Positions 1-9,728 are shown, counted from the first letter of the stretch. The stretch is DNA of 64,000 bases from Bacteroidales bacterium (GCA_031263015.1 JAISGN010000016.1:58087-122086), one strand, 5' to 3'. The notes: generated by a model from the letters alone, not told the origin. Numbers and translations are program-made.

Positions 1-22
1 TTCTCATTTGCAATTGTTTTTG

Positions 23-30
23 TAACTTTG
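23..30 (+). promoter_or_regulatory. -7 promoter box of lysS
   Basis: TAACTTTG matches the Bacteroidota -7 consensus TAnnTTTG and lies 38 bases before the lysS start. No clear -33 TTG can be placed because the window begins here. Confidence 0.6.
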
Positions 31-67
31 CACGCTAATCAACTAACAAAATTAATCATTAAAACAA

Positions 68-1597
68 ATGGCTGAACTATCGGAACAAGAGATTTTAAGG
101 CGCCGGGCTGTGGAAAATTTACGCTCTTTGGGCATTGAACCTTATCCTGCACCATTATATGAAGTCAATGCAAAGACTAACGAAATTTTAGAGAACTTTC
201 CAAAAGATAATACGCTGTATCAACAAGTTAGTATAGCGGGTCGCATTATGAGCAGAAGGATTATGGGGGCGGCTTCCTTTGCAGTAATTCAGGATAGTGT
301 AGGAAAGATTCAATTATATATCAAAAGAGATGAAATTTGTCCTGATGAGGATAAAACATTATATAATACGGTTTTTAAGAAACTGCTTGATATCGGCGAT
401 ATAATCGGAGTTAAGGGCTATGTATTCATAACTCAAATGGGCGAAATCTCTATTCACGTTAAGGAATTGGTGGTTTTGAGTAAAAGTGTGAGACCTTTGC
501 CGATTGTTAAGGAGAAAGACGGCGTTGTTTATGACGCTTTCACCAATCCGGAGCAGAGATACAGACAGCGTTATTTGGATTTGATAGTCAATCCTCAATA
601 TAGAGAGACGTTTGTCAAGCGTACCAAAATGGTAAATACGATGAGAAATTTTCTTGATGAGAAAGGATATTTGGAAGTTGAGACTCCGATACTGCAACCT
701 TTGTATGGAGGTGCGGCAGCCCGCCCTTTCAAGACGTATCATAATACCTTAGATACTACACTCTACCTTAGAATAGCAAATGAGTTGTATTTAAAACGAC
801 TAATCGTAGGAGGATATGACGGAGTGTATGAGTTCTCAAAAGATTTCCGCAATGAAGGAATGGATCGCTTCCATAACCCGGAATTTACTCAAATGGAATT
901 ATACGTAGCGTACAAAGACTATTTTTGGATGATGGATTTGGTGGAAGAAATGGTTGAGCGGATTGCATTAGACTTGCATGGAGACACAAAAATCAAGGTT
1001 GGAGAAAATGTAATAGACTTCAAACGTCCTTGGAAACGCTATACAATGTACGAAGCCATTGAACACTTCACATCTATTGATATTTCAGCGATGGATGAAG
1101 ACGCATTAAGAGATGTTTGTCGCAAATTACATATAGAAACCGACTCTTCTATGGGCAAAGGCAAGTTAATAGATGAGATTTTTGGCGAAACTTGCGAAGG
1201 AAAACTTATTCAACCTACATTTATATATGATTACCCTGTTGAAATGTCTCCTCTTGCTAAAAAACATCGTAGTAAGGAAGGACTGGTTGAGCGGTTTGAA
1301 GCAATATGCAACTGTAAGGAGATTTGTAATGCATATTCCGAATTGAATGATCCGATGGATCAGCGTCAGCGTTTTGAGAAACAGTTGGAACTTGGCAAGC
1401 GTGGAGATACCGAATCAATGGTTTTGGATGAGGATTTCTTACGTGCATTGGAGTATGGTATGCCTCCTACCTCTGGCTTAGGCATAGGCATTGACAGATT
1501 GGCAATGATGATGACCGATTCGCACTCTATACAAGATGTATTGTTCTTTCCTCAAATGAAACCCGAAGTAACCCAAAGCATAGAAGCAAACGAATAA
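68..1597 (+). CDS. lysS: Lysyl-tRNA synthetase, class II
   Basis: Charges tRNA-Lys with lysine in the cytoplasm using ATP. The 509-residue protein has the usual class II LysRS length and order: an N-terminal OB-fold anticodon-binding domain (about residues 55-145, with the [10 protein letters not shown] segment), then the catalytic domain with motif 2 ([20 protein letters not shown]) and motif 3 near the C-terminus ([13 protein letters not shown]). The start at 68 follows a short A-rich leader after a TAACTTTG promoter box. It appears to be a single-gene unit: tnaA downstream has its own promoter. No anomaly is seen; identification is secure from the motifs. Confidence 0.97.
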   Translation: MAELSEQEILRRRAVENLRSLGIEPYPAPLYEVNAKTNEILENFPKDNTLYQQVSIAGRIMSRRIMGAASFAVIQDSVGKIQLYIKRDEICPDEDKTLYNTVFKKLLDIGDIIGVKGYVFITQMGEISIHVKELVVLSKSVRPLPIVKEKDGVVYDAFTNPEQRYRQRYLDLIVNPQYRETFVKRTKMVNTMRNFLDEKGYLEVETPILQPLYGGAAARPFKTYHNTLDTTLYLRIANELYLKRLIVGGYDGVYEFSKDFRNEGMDRFHNPEFTQMELYVAYKDYFWMMDLVEEMVERIALDLHGDTKIKVGENVIDFKRPWKRYTMYEAIEHFTSIDISAMDEDALRDVCRKLHIETDSSMGKGKLIDEIFGETCEGKLIQPTFIYDYPVEMSPLAKKHRSKEGLVERFEAICNCKEICNAYSELNDPMDQRQRFEKQLELGKRGDTESMVLDEDFLRALEYGMPPTSGLGIGIDRLAMMMTDSHSIQDVLFFPQMKPEVTQSIEANE

Positions 1598-1625
1598 GCC
1601 TTAATGCTGATTTATGGATATTTAT

Positions 1626-1656
1626 TTGGCAGTTAGGATTAAAAAACTTAACTTTG
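1626..1656 (+). promoter_or_regulatory. Promoter of tnaA
   Basis: A TTG at 1626-1628 and TAACTTTG at 1649-1656, separated by 20 bases, match the Bacteroidota -33/-7 promoter layout. No TnaC-like leader peptide is evident in the short leader that follows. Confidence 0.65.
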
Positions 1657-1710
1657 CAGACTTGAATTCAGAAGAAAATATTAGTAAAATAAATTAAATT
1701 TTAATAGATT

Positions 1711-3087
1711 ATGGAATTACCTTTTGCAGAATCTTGGAAGATAAAAATGGTTGAGCCTATTAGGAAATCAACTCGTGAAGAACGCGAACGCTGGCTTGCA
1801 GAAGCCAACAATAATGTTTTCCTTCTCAAAGCCGAAAACGTATATATTGATTTGATAACCGATTCCGGCACCGGTGCTATGAGCGATAGACAATGGGCGG
1901 AATTAATGCTTGGGGATGAAAGTTACGCCGGCGCAACTTCTTTCTTCAAAATGAAAAAGATGATAAAGAAAATTACAGGCTTTGATTACGTTATTCCAAC
2001 TCATCAGGGACGTGCGGCAGAAAATGTATTGTTTTCTTATCTTGTAAAGGCTGGTAATATCGTTCCTGGCAACTCTCATTTTGATACAACCAAAGGACAT
2101 ATTGAATCAAGGCACGCTGTTGCGTTGGATTGCACAATAGATGAAGCAAAAGACACACAATTGGAAGTTCCTTTTAAGGGTAATGTTGATTTGAATAAAT
2201 TAGATAAGGCGTTAGCAGAGAATAAAGGAAATGTTCCTTTCGTTGTCGTAACCATAACCAATAATACAGCCGGTGGTCAGCCTGTTTCTATGGAGAATAT
2301 AAAAGGGGCAAAGGCTGTATGCAATAAATACGGCATAAAAATGCTGTTAGATTCTGCACGTTTTGCTGAAAACGCATACTTTATTAAGACAAGAGAAAAA
2401 GGATATGAGAATAAAACCATAAAAGAAATTTGTTTGGAGATGTTCTCTTATGCTGACGGCATGACGATGAGTGCAAAGAAAGACGCCATTGTTAATATGG
2501 GAGGCTTTATAGCAACTCGGCATGAAGAATGGTATGAAGGGGCAAAAGCATTCTGCATACCTTTTGAAGGCTTTCTTACTTACGGCGGAATGAATGGAAG
2601 AGATATGAATGCTCTTGCAGCAGGTCTTGATGAGAATACGGAGTTTGATAATCTTGAAACAAGAATTAAACAGGTTCAATACTTGGCAAGCCGTCTTGAT
2701 GAATTCGGAATACCTTATCAACGTCCTGCCGGCGGACACGCAATCTTCATTGACGCTCCGAAAATCTTAACTCACGTTCCGAAAGAAGAGTTTCCGGCAC
2801 AGACATTGACTTGTGAATTGTATTTGGAAGCAGGTATCAGAGGTTGCGAAATAGGTTATCTTTTAGCCGATAGAGATCCTGTTACAAGGGAAAATCGTTT
2901 TAACGGAAATGATTTCTTACGTCTTGCCATTCCTCGCAGAGTTTATACCAACAATCATATGGATGTGATTGCCGTTGCTTTGAAAAACGTTTTTGATCGC
3001 AGAGAAAAAATCACTCGTGGCGTAGAAATAACTTGGGAAGCCGAGCTTATGCGCCATTTTACGGTTAAACTAAAACGATTACAATAA
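1711..3087 (+). CDS. tnaA: Tryptophanase (tryptophan indole-lyase)
   Basis: PLP enzyme of the beta-eliminating lyase family that splits tryptophan into indole, pyruvate and ammonia. The 458-residue length is normal. The PLP lysine is in MSAKKD (Lys257). The related tyrosine phenol-lyase differs at two substrate positions: it has Thr and Arg where tryptophanase has Asp and Ile. Here the sequence has FDTTKGH (Asp) and GIRGCEIGYLLADRDP (Ile), both the tryptophanase state. It is preceded by its own promoter and followed by a hairpin terminator, so it is probably monocistronic. The E. coli-style companion permease tnaB is not adjacent. The organism is therefore predicted to make indole. Confidence 0.92.
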   Translation: MELPFAESWKIKMVEPIRKSTREERERWLAEANNNVFLLKAENVYIDLITDSGTGAMSDRQWAELMLGDESYAGATSFFKMKKMIKKITGFDYVIPTHQGRAAENVLFSYLVKAGNIVPGNSHFDTTKGHIESRHAVALDCTIDEAKDTQLEVPFKGNVDLNKLDKALAENKGNVPFVVVTITNNTAGGQPVSMENIKGAKAVCNKYGIKMLLDSARFAENAYFIKTREKGYENKTIKEICLEMFSYADGMTMSAKKDAIVNMGGFIATRHEEWYEGAKAFCIPFEGFLTYGGMNGRDMNALAAGLDENTEFDNLETRIKQVQYLASRLDEFGIPYQRPAGGHAIFIDAPKILTHVPKEEFPAQTLTCELYLEAGIRGCEIGYLLADRDPVTRENRFNGNDFLRLAIPRRVYTNNHMDVIAVALKNVFDRREKITRGVEITWEAELMRHFTVKLKRLQ

Positions 3088-3101
3088 ACAATATTAATAT
3101 T

Positions 3102-3140
3102 AAATCAGGTTACAAGCAATTGTAGCCTGATTTATTTTTT
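3102..3140 (+). terminator. Rho-independent terminator after tnaA
   Basis: A 13-bp stem (3102-3114 with 3121-3133, one G-U pair) closes a six-base loop and is followed by a T-rich tract. It ends just before the next start codon at 3148, so that gene may depend on read-through. Confidence 0.8.
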
Positions 3141-3147
3141 ATAATAT

Positions 3148-4146
3148 ATGAAGTGGTTAGGTTTTTGGTTGAAAAATTCCCGCTATGTTGCCCTTCCGCA
3201 AAGTGTAATGCCTGCAATAGTGGCATTATCTATGGCTTTGCCGAGCGGGCATTTTGATTTCGTACAAGCGTTACTTGCTTTTGCGGGAGTGATATTTGCT
3301 CATCTTGGAATGAACCTTGCTGATGATTATTTTGATTACAGGAATAAATCCGATGTTGTTCGCAACAGACTCCATCATCAAGGTTTCAGGGCAAGGATAG
3401 CAAAGTGCGATTATCTGACATCAGGTAAGGCTACATCCAAACAACTCCTTGTTGCAGTAATTGCTTTTTTACTTATCGCAGCATCTTTCGGCACGATAAT
3501 ATTGCTTTATAGAGGTATAACTATTCTTGTCCTCGCATTTGCGGGGCTTGCTCTCGGGCTGTTTTATTCCTGTCCGCCGCTGAAATTGTCTTATTACGGC
3601 TTGGGAGAAATAGTTATCGGTATAATGTTCGGACCTTTGCTAATGACAGGTGTTTATTTTGCCGCCTGCGGACAAATAGACGGCACAATAATCTTTACTT
3701 CCATCCCAATAGGACTGCTTGTTATGAATATTATCTTTACTCATTCGGTTATGGACCAGCATGCCGATAAAGCCATATCAAAGATGACATTCGCCATACT
3801 GCTTAACAAAAAATCATACATTCGTTTTGCGGCATTTCTGTTTAACTTCCTGCCGTTTATCATTCTTCTTGTCGGTGTATTGCTTGGCATGGTGCATTGG
3901 TTATATCTCATTGCATTTCTAACTCTTCCTCATGCAATATGGTTGTTTGATTCCATTTCTCTGTTTCTTGACAACGACAAAGCGAAACAAAGTCCTAAAA
4001 AATGGCTTGGACGAATGGAAAACTGGCAAGCAATAAAAGATGCGGGGCTTGACTGGTTTATGATTCGCTGGTACGCATCCCGAAATCTTATAACTTCATT
4101 TTGTATTATTATTATCTTAATAAATATTATCCTTGCCTTATGTTAA
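3148..4146 (+). CDS. UbiA/MenA-like prenyltransferase
   Basis: Integral-membrane aromatic prenyltransferase of the UbiA superfamily; the best fit is a MenA-like enzyme that attaches a polyprenyl chain to 1,4-dihydroxy-2-naphthoate in menaquinone synthesis. The first Asp-rich motif is NLADDYFDYRNKSD (about residues 57-70) and eight or so hydrophobic helices follow. Between the Asp motif and helix 3 lies a basic insertion ending CDYLTSGKAT. The stop codon overlaps the radical SAM gene by 7 bases, so the two are translationally linked. The exact acceptor is an inference: other UbiA members use different ring substrates, and no men genes are nearby. Confidence 0.75.
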   Translation: MKWLGFWLKNSRYVALPQSVMPAIVALSMALPSGHFDFVQALLAFAGVIFAHLGMNLADDYFDYRNKSDVVRNRLHHQGFRARIAKCDYLTSGKATSKQLLVAVIAFLLIAASFGTIILLYRGITILVLAFAGLALGLFYSCPPLKLSYYGLGEIVIGIMFGPLLMTGVYFAACGQIDGTIIFTSIPIGLLVMNIIFTHSVMDQHADKAISKMTFAILLNKKSYIRFAAFLFNFLPFIILLVGVLLGMVHWLYLIAFLTLPHAIWLFDSISLFLDNDKAKQSPKKWLGRMENWQAIKDAGLDWFMIRWYASRNLITSFCIIIILINIILALC

Positions 4147-5039
4147 TAAAAAGAATGTTGTATTTGATGTGGTGGTTTGTGAAAGTGAAATTTTTTCATA
4201 AGCAAATACCGCTGCAAAGTGTCATTTTCATATCCGACAAATGCAATTTGCAGTGTCGCCATTGCAGTGTCTATAATTTGGAACATCCAAACGTGAAAAC
4301 TTTTGACCAAATACGTGAAGAATTGCAGTATTGTTATGATTTGGGCTCACGTTTTGTTGATTTTGAAGGCGGAGAACCCTTCATCTGGTCTGATAACGGC
4401 AAAACGATAAACGATTTAATCCGCATGGCAAAAGAAGAAATCGGCTTCTTCTCTTGTACCGTTACCACTAATGCCCAGTTACATTTTGATACAATAGCGG
4501 ATAGCGTTTGGGTTAGCTTGGATGGAATAGGTGAATATCACGAAAAAATACGCGGAAACGGCACTTTCTCACTTTTAGAGCAGAATGTAGCCTCATCAAA
4601 CCATAAAGCATTGTCGGCAAATATGGCAATAAACACCCTAAACCACGAAGCCGTAGCACAAACCATTGAATATGTGAAACGAAATCCTCATTTTAAATCC
4701 ATATCTCTTAATTTCCACACGCCCTTTCAAGGTACGGAATATTTGGCATTAGACAAGGCAACCCGCATACAAATAATTGATTTGATAATTGACTATAAAC
4801 GCAGAGGCTATCCAATAATGAATTCAATATCTGCCTTAAAGAAAATGAAACATCTTGATTTCAAAAAACAATGTTGGGTTACGAATTTCATCTTCTCAGA
4901 CGGCACGAAAGCAATGCAATGCATCGGTGATCAGCAAGGTGTTTGCGATGAATGCGGATTTTGTATGGCTGCCGAGATGAATAGTGTCTTCAATTTTTGC
5001 CCTGATACCATTTTGGCAGGACTTAGTCTTAGAGTATAG
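4140..5039 (+). CDS. Radical SAM protein with C-terminal Cys cluster
   Basis: Radical SAM enzyme that should bind a [4Fe-4S] cluster through Cys35, Cys39 and Cys42 (CNLQCRHC, CxxxCxxC) and cleave S-adenosylmethionine. A glycine-rich segment FEGGEPF follows, then WVSLDGIGEYHEKIRG, usual for the barrel. The C-terminal 60 residues carry at least six cysteines (CWV, MQC, GVCDECGFC, FNFC), like a SPASM/twitch auxiliary cluster domain. The ATG at 4140, overlapping the upstream stop by 7 bases, is preferred over the longer reading from 4101 because it fits coupling and places a normal N-terminus. The substrate is unknown; the pairing with a prenyltransferase suggests quinone or lipid modification, which is inference. 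Confidence 0.8.
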   Translation: MLIKRMLYLMWWFVKVKFFHKQIPLQSVIFISDKCNLQCRHCSVYNLEHPNVKTFDQIREELQYCYDLGSRFVDFEGGEPFIWSDNGKTINDLIRMAKEEIGFFSCTVTTNAQLHFDTIADSVWVSLDGIGEYHEKIRGNGTFSLLEQNVASSNHKALSANMAINTLNHEAVAQTIEYVKRNPHFKSISLNFHTPFQGTEYLALDKATRIQIIDLIIDYKRRGYPIMNSISALKKMKHLDFKKQCWVTNFIFSDGTKAMQCIGDQQGVCDECGFCMAAEMNSVFNFCPDTILAGLSLRV

Positions 5040-5040
5040 A

Positions 5041-5115
5041 AACTTGATTTCATTTTCACAGAACTTGATTTCATTTTCACAGAACCTGATTTCATTTTTA
5101 CGAAACCTGATTCTG
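5041..5115. repeat. 21-bp tandem array, three and a half units
   Basis: Exact 21-bp period between two convergent genes. Each unit has GAACTTGATTT or GAACCTGATTT followed by CATTTT and a short variable linker. The first two units are identical. The frame TTTCATTTT-nnn-GAA is shared with the AAACAGCCTTT arrays elsewhere in the window, with a different core. Confidence 0.9.
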
Positions 5116-5118
5116 TCA

Positions 5119-6213
5119 TCATTCTTTAACGTTCATTGCGCTGCGTAAGCCGCTACCGACCATCATAAAGGCGAAAACCAGCAACATTATCGCAATTCCC
5201 GGAATTATTGCCATATAAGCCGCATCCAAAATGATGTATCCGTAATTTTCTTTAATCATTGTTCCCCATGAAGGCATTGGCGGCTGCACTCCTATCCCAA
5301 GAAAACTTAATCCTGCTTCCTGTAAAATTGCCGTAGCAAAGTTTGACGCTGTTATAACGGTAACCGCACCCACTACATTAGGCAATATATGTCTGAAAAT
5401 AATGCGATAGTCCGAGAAACCCAATGCTCGCCCGGCTTCAACAAACTCTTTTTCTTTTATTGACATCACTCGTCCTCTTACCATGCGGGCTAAATCTACC
5501 CACATAGTCAATCCCACCGCTACAAAGACCTGCCAGAATCCTTTTCCCAAAGCAAAGGTTATGGCAATGACCAATAAAATTGTCGGAATAGACCAAACAA
5601 CATTTATTATCCACATTATAAGTTTGTCTATCCAGCCTCCGTAATATCCGGCAAGCGAACCCAACAATATTCCTATGAAAATGGCTATCACAACGGCTAT
5701 TAAACCAACGGAAAGGCTGACCCGCGTACCTATAAGCAACTGCGACAACATATCTCTGCCGTATCTGTCGGTGCCAAGCAAGAATCTGCGTTTTTCTATT
5801 TTATAATCATTGGTTTTTATCTCCATTACTTGTCCTTCATTAGGATTATCGCCGGTGTAAGCCTCAACATACATCACTCCCCTATCTTTCCAATGCCTGT
5901 AAATCGGAATTGCCGTATAGTTTGCCTTCTTTCCGAAGAGCATTGTGTGAAAAAAACTTTGTTTTACCTCAGGTTGGTCATATATTTTAAGAAAATAAAC
6001 CTCAAAACCCGGCTTCTGCACTGCTATTTCAAGATGTTGCTCGTTTGCATAGGGAGTTTGGTCGGGCGTAATGAGGTATCCGAGAACGGCGATAAGAGAA
6101 AATACGAATATAATGCCCAAACTCGCCATTGATAACGGATTGCGGCAGAATTTTCTCCACATATCCGATGATATATTGCCGTAAATCTGCGTTTTTCTTT
6201 TCTTAAACCACAT
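5119..6213 (-). CDS. Peptide-type ABC transporter permease (OppC/DppC family)
   Basis: Inner-membrane permease subunit of an oligopeptide/dipeptide (or nickel) importer. Residues 10-45 form the OppC N-terminal helix; the C-terminal half carries five membrane helices and the EAA coupling motif EAGRALGFSDYRIIFRHILP, which contacts the ATPases. At 364 residues it is longer than E. coli OppC (about 300) because of a periplasmic insert of roughly 90 residues after the first helix. It lies 15 bases after sufE on the same strand. No OppB-type partner or binding protein is adjacent; the fused ATPase at 38.8 kb is a plausible partner (inference). Confidence 0.88.
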   Translation of the reverse strand: MWFKKRKTQIYGNISSDMWRKFCRNPLSMASLGIIFVFSLIAVLGYLITPDQTPYANEQHLEIAVQKPGFEVYFLKIYDQPEVKQSFFHTMLFGKKANYTAIPIYRHWKDRGVMYVEAYTGDNPNEGQVMEIKTNDYKIEKRRFLLGTDRYGRDMLSQLLIGTRVSLSVGLIAVVIAIFIGILLGSLAGYYGGWIDKLIMWIINVVWSIPTILLVIAITFALGKGFWQVFVAVGLTMWVDLARMVRGRVMSIKEKEFVEAGRALGFSDYRIIFRHILPNVVGAVTVITASNFATAILQEAGLSFLGIGVQPPMPSWGTMIKENYGYIILDAAYMAIIPGIAIMLLVFAFMMVGSGLRSAMNVKE

Positions 6214-6228
6214 TGTTTGGGGCTTTGC

Positions 6229-6648
6229 TTATGATTTTGCTATGAATGCCAAGGCGTAAAGTTTAATCTGTTTCACCATAGCCAGCAATCCGTTGGAACG
6301 AGTCGGCGAAAGATGGGATGTGAGTCCTATTTTGTCAATAAAATACAAGTTCGCATCATACACATCCTGCGGTTTCTGATGATTAAACACTCTTAGCAAA
6401 AGAGCAATTATGCCTTTGGTTATCACAGCATCGCTTTCGGCAACGATATTCATTGTTTCGCCGTCCATTTGAGCCTTTACCCAAACACGAGACTGGCATC
6501 CGTCAATCAGATACTTCTCCAATTTATCCTCTTCCTTCAATAGCGGCAATTCTTTGCCCTGTTCAATGAGATAAGCGTACTTATCCATCCAATCTTCAAA
6601 CAAATTAAATTCCGCAATTATCTCATCCTGAATTTCATCTATCGTCAT
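6229..6648 (-). CDS. sufE: SufE-family sulfur acceptor
   Basis: Accepts persulfide sulfur from the cysteine desulfurase SufS during Fe-S cluster assembly. The 139-residue protein has the family length and the acceptor cysteine Cys51 in the motif IDGCQSRVWV. The tail after the core is short and hydrophobic. It heads a two-gene unit with the downstream permease (15-base gap), which is not an obvious functional pairing. No sufS or sufBCD genes are in this window. Confidence 0.9.
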   Translation of the reverse strand: MTIDEIQDEIIAEFNLFEDWMDKYAYLIEQGKELPLLKEEDKLEKYLIDGCQSRVWVKAQMDGETMNIVAESDAVITKGIIALLLRVFNHQKPQDVYDANLYFIDKIGLTSHLSPTRSNGLLAMVKQIKLYALAFIAKS

Positions 6649-6770
6649 AGTGTTTTGTTGTGTCGTTTTTTAGTCCTTATTTCCCGTTTTGAGGAAACAA
6701 AAGTAACAAAAAAAGCATAAACAGGGGCTAAAACATCGTCCGAAGGGCTAAAAATGATTTGGATACGCTG

Positions 6771-6933
6771 TTTGGGCGTGTCGGTGTTACACTATGTTTT
6801 ATTAAGAGACTGTTTGGTGAAAATGAAACAGCCTTTCATCAGAATAAAACAGCCTTTCGTCAAAATATTCCTTGATTTCGTTAAAACCAAACAGCCTCTT
6901 AATAAAACATAGTGTAACACCGACACGCCCAAA
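6771..6933. repeat. Long inverted repeat enclosing a 21-bp array
   Basis: Two 48-base arms (6771-6818 and 6886-6933) are inverted copies with one mismatch (A at 6809 in GAGACTG against GAGGCTG). The 67-base interior holds AAACAGCCTTTC repeats in 21-bp steps. The arms contain GGGCGTGTCGGTGTTACAC and its complement. It occupies much of the gap 6649-7079, in which no gene is seen. Confidence 0.92.
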
Positions 6934-7046
6934 AAAGATAAAAAATTCATAATCCGCCGTATCCCAACACGCATTGCTGCCATTCGCTCTACCTTGCAAG
7001 GTATTACGGCAACGAATCGCAACAACGTTCTTTGGAAAAAAAGTTT

Positions 7047-7054
7047 TATATTTG
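7047..7054 (+). promoter_or_regulatory. -7 promoter box of the YfhO-like gene
   Basis: TATATTTG matches TAnnTTTG and lies 25 bases before the ATG at 7080. Its position argues against an upstream TTG start at 7032, which would lie before the transcript start. Confidence 0.6.
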
Positions 7055-7079
7055 CAATCTTATAAAAACGATTTATATA

Positions 7080-9728
7080 ATGAAGAATACTAAGCACAAT
7101 TCAAACAATCTTAACGGTATAAAGCAGGAAAAATCAATCTTTACCAAGTTTCTTCCTCATATTTTGGCAATTGTCGCTTTTATTGCCGTAGGTTGTATCT
7201 ATTTTTCAGCCGTTCTCGGCGGCAAAGTGTTACCTCAGAGCGATATGACGAACTATTTTTGTATGTCGAAGGAGTTACGTGATTATACAAAGACAAGCGG
7301 CGAACGTTCTTCTTGGACAAATTCTATGTTTTCGGGTATGCCTTCCTATCAAATCAACGCTCCAAACGGCAACAACTTGCTTAAAGGCATCGGAAACACG
7401 CTTACTTTCGGCGATTCGCACACCGAGCCCGGCGAATGGAGCGATACGATTGGTATATTGTTCATTTTGATGCTGGGATTCTATGTTTTTATGAGTGCAA
7501 TGGGGGCAAAGCCGCTGTTATCCTTCATTGCAGCCGTCATTTATGCCTTAGGGTCGTACAATATCATCATTATAAATGTCGGACACATAACAAAAGCGTG
7601 GTCAATGGCTATGATGGCGCCGATTTTTGCGGGAATGATACTGTGTTTTAAGAAAAAATACGGAGCAGGCTTTGCAATATTTGCCCTTTCGCTTGGTTTG
7701 CAAATTTTCTTCAACCATATACAAATCACATACTACACAATGTTAGTCGGAATCGTTATCGGATTAACATATTTGGTCGTTGCCTTCAAAGCAAAAGCAA
7801 TAAAGCCATTCTTAAAGGCTGTCGGAATTCTTTTAATTGGGTGTGTGCTTGCCGTATTGCCGAGTGCATTCCATTTAATGAGCAATCAGGAATATGTTTC
7901 GCACACAATGAGAGGCGGAAGTGAGATAAGCGTCTCGCCGAAGGGCAATGCTGCAATGCAAAAGAGCAATGACAAAGGATTAAACATAGATTACGCTTTC
8001 CAATGGAGTTATGGATTGGGCGAAACGATGACTTTGTTAATACCTGATGCAAGAGGCGGCGGCGGAGCGGACTCTCGATGGGAACAGAATGCGGAAAACA
8101 GAATTCAAACCGCACAAACAACACAGCCAAACATAAATAACGAGCAGACAAACAGGGTTATGAATGAATATATCGGCTCATCGTATTGGGGAGAGCAATC
8201 TTTCACAGCAGGACCCGTGTATTTCGGAGCAATAATCATCTTCTTATCGTTGCTGGGCTTTATGTTGTTAAAAGGACCTGAGCGTTGGTGGCTGTTGATT
8301 GCGACAATAATGTCCGTATTCATTGCTTGGGGAAGCAATTTTATGGTTTTGAATAAATTTCTCTTTGATTACTTGCCGCTTTACAACAAATTCCGCACGC
8401 CTTCAATGATTTTGGTGGTAGCAAATGTTACATTAGTCATCACAGCCTTCTTTGGCTTGCGGGCATTCTTTGCAAGTGATACCGATATTCAGAAACGCAA
8501 TAAATATCTCTACATATCAGCCGCTATTGTCGGTGGTATATCTTTATTATGTGCCTTATTACCGGATTTGTTCGGCTCTTTCTCCCGCTCAACGGACGTT
8601 GCTTTTGAACAATCTTTGGGAAGCCGGTTCATAGAAGCACTCCAAGAGGACAGAAAGGCTATGTTCCGCGCTGATGCCTTTCGTTCATTTATATTTATTG
8701 CTATTGCATTTGCGGCTTTATGGCTTTATACGGCAAGGAAAGTAAAGAAAGAAATAGTTGTTGTTGCTATCATCGGCATAGCTGCTATTATTGATTTATG
8801 GGGAGTTGATAAACGCTATTTGAATGCAGATAACTTCAAAAAACCTTATGAGATTGAAATAACGCCAACGCAAGGTATGCAAGATATATTAGAGATTGAG
8901 CAGACTAATCCTTCACTTCATTTCCGTGTTTTCAATCTTGCCGCAGATCCTTTCACTGATGCGAGGACGTCTTACTTCTTTCCTTCTGTCGGAGGCTATC
9001 ACGGAGCAAAATTACAACGCTATCAGGACATCATAAACTTCTATCTGGCGAATCCTAACTACATTCAAAAAGACTTAAACGACACTTTGCTGCTTGCAAA
9101 CAATGTTATTCGCCAATTCTATCATCAATATAAAGGACAGATAGCAGCAAATATTGGAATATTAAATATGTTGGATGCAAAGTATGTAATACTTCCTGTT
9201 GCCAATGGAGGCAAAGCGTTTATTAATCCTGAGGCTTGCGGTGCGGCATGGTTCGTTCCTACTATTACTTGGGCAAAAGATGCAAACGAAGAGATACTTA
9301 AACTTGATAATTTCAATCCTAAACAAACGGCAATAGTGGATAAACGTTTTCAATCTATGGCTCATCAACCTGAAAACATAGATACGGCGGCTACTATCAC
9401 CATTGAACCTTCGCCGAACAACAATCCCGAACTTAAAATCTACAAAACTTCATCTAAAACGGAACAATTGGCTGTTTTTTCGGAGATATATTATAAGGAA
9501 GGCTGGAAAGCATTCATTGATGGCAAAGAAGTACCGTATTTTAGAGCCAATTACATCTTGCGAGCAATGAATGTGCCGTCAGGAAACCACACAATAGAAT
9601 TTCGTTTTGAGCCTCCTACATTGCGAACTTATTCAATAGTCGGTCTTATAGGCTCATTGCTTTTGCTCTTATCTTGTGTCGGCGCACTGATATCTCCTTT
9701 CTGTCGCCGCAAATCAAGAAAGAATTAA
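7080..9728 (+). CDS. YfhO-like multi-spanning membrane protein
   Basis: Large membrane protein (882 residues from the chosen start) resembling the YfhO / GT-C-fold glycosyltransferase family of Bacteroidota. About 13 hydrophobic helices cover residues 25-590; a soluble domain of about 250 residues follows, and a last helix sits near the C-terminus before a basic tail (CRRKSRKN). Family members are thought to add sugars from lipid carriers to cell-envelope polymers; the substrate here is unknown. The in-frame TTG at 7032 is rejected as start because it precedes the promoter box. Upstream is the long inverted repeat; downstream is rpmB with a separate leader. Confidence 0.8.
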   Translation: MKNTKHNSNNLNGIKQEKSIFTKFLPHILAIVAFIAVGCIYFSAVLGGKVLPQSDMTNYFCMSKELRDYTKTSGERSSWTNSMFSGMPSYQINAPNGNNLLKGIGNTLTFGDSHTEPGEWSDTIGILFILMLGFYVFMSAMGAKPLLSFIAAVIYALGSYNIIIINVGHITKAWSMAMMAPIFAGMILCFKKKYGAGFAIFALSLGLQIFFNHIQITYYTMLVGIVIGLTYLVVAFKAKAIKPFLKAVGILLIGCVLAVLPSAFHLMSNQEYVSHTMRGGSEISVSPKGNAAMQKSNDKGLNIDYAFQWSYGLGETMTLLIPDARGGGGADSRWEQNAENRIQTAQTTQPNINNEQTNRVMNEYIGSSYWGEQSFTAGPVYFGAIIIFLSLLGFMLLKGPERWWLLIATIMSVFIAWGSNFMVLNKFLFDYLPLYNKFRTPSMILVVANVTLVITAFFGLRAFFASDTDIQKRNKYLYISAAIVGGISLLCALLPDLFGSFSRSTDVAFEQSLGSRFIEALQEDRKAMFRADAFRSFIFIAIAFAALWLYTARKVKKEIVVVAIIGIAAIIDLWGVDKRYLNADNFKKPYEIEITPTQGMQDILEIEQTNPSLHFRVFNLAADPFTDARTSYFFPSVGGYHGAKLQRYQDIINFYLANPNYIQKDLNDTLLLANNVIRQFYHQYKGQIAANIGILNMLDAKYVILPVANGGKAFINPEACGAAWFVPTITWAKDANEEILKLDNFNPKQTAIVDKRFQSMAHQPENIDTAATITIEPSPNNNPELKIYKTSSKTEQLAVFSEIYYKEGWKAFIDGKEVPYFRANYILRAMNVPSGNHTIEFRFEPPTLRTYSIVGLIGSLLLLLSCVGALISPFCRRKSRKN

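Noticed and set aside
1711..3087. Tyrosine phenol-lyase instead of tryptophanase
   Set aside because: The two specificity positions are Asp (FDTTKGH) and Ile (CEIGYLL), as in tryptophanase, not Thr and Arg.
6771..6933. Insertion sequence with terminal inverted repeats
   Set aside because: The interior is 67 bases of repeat units without any transposase frame, and no target duplication is evident.
6792..7097. Coding frames within the inverted repeat region
   Set aside because: They owe their openness to the 21-bp period, which is a multiple of three, and give only low-complexity heptads.
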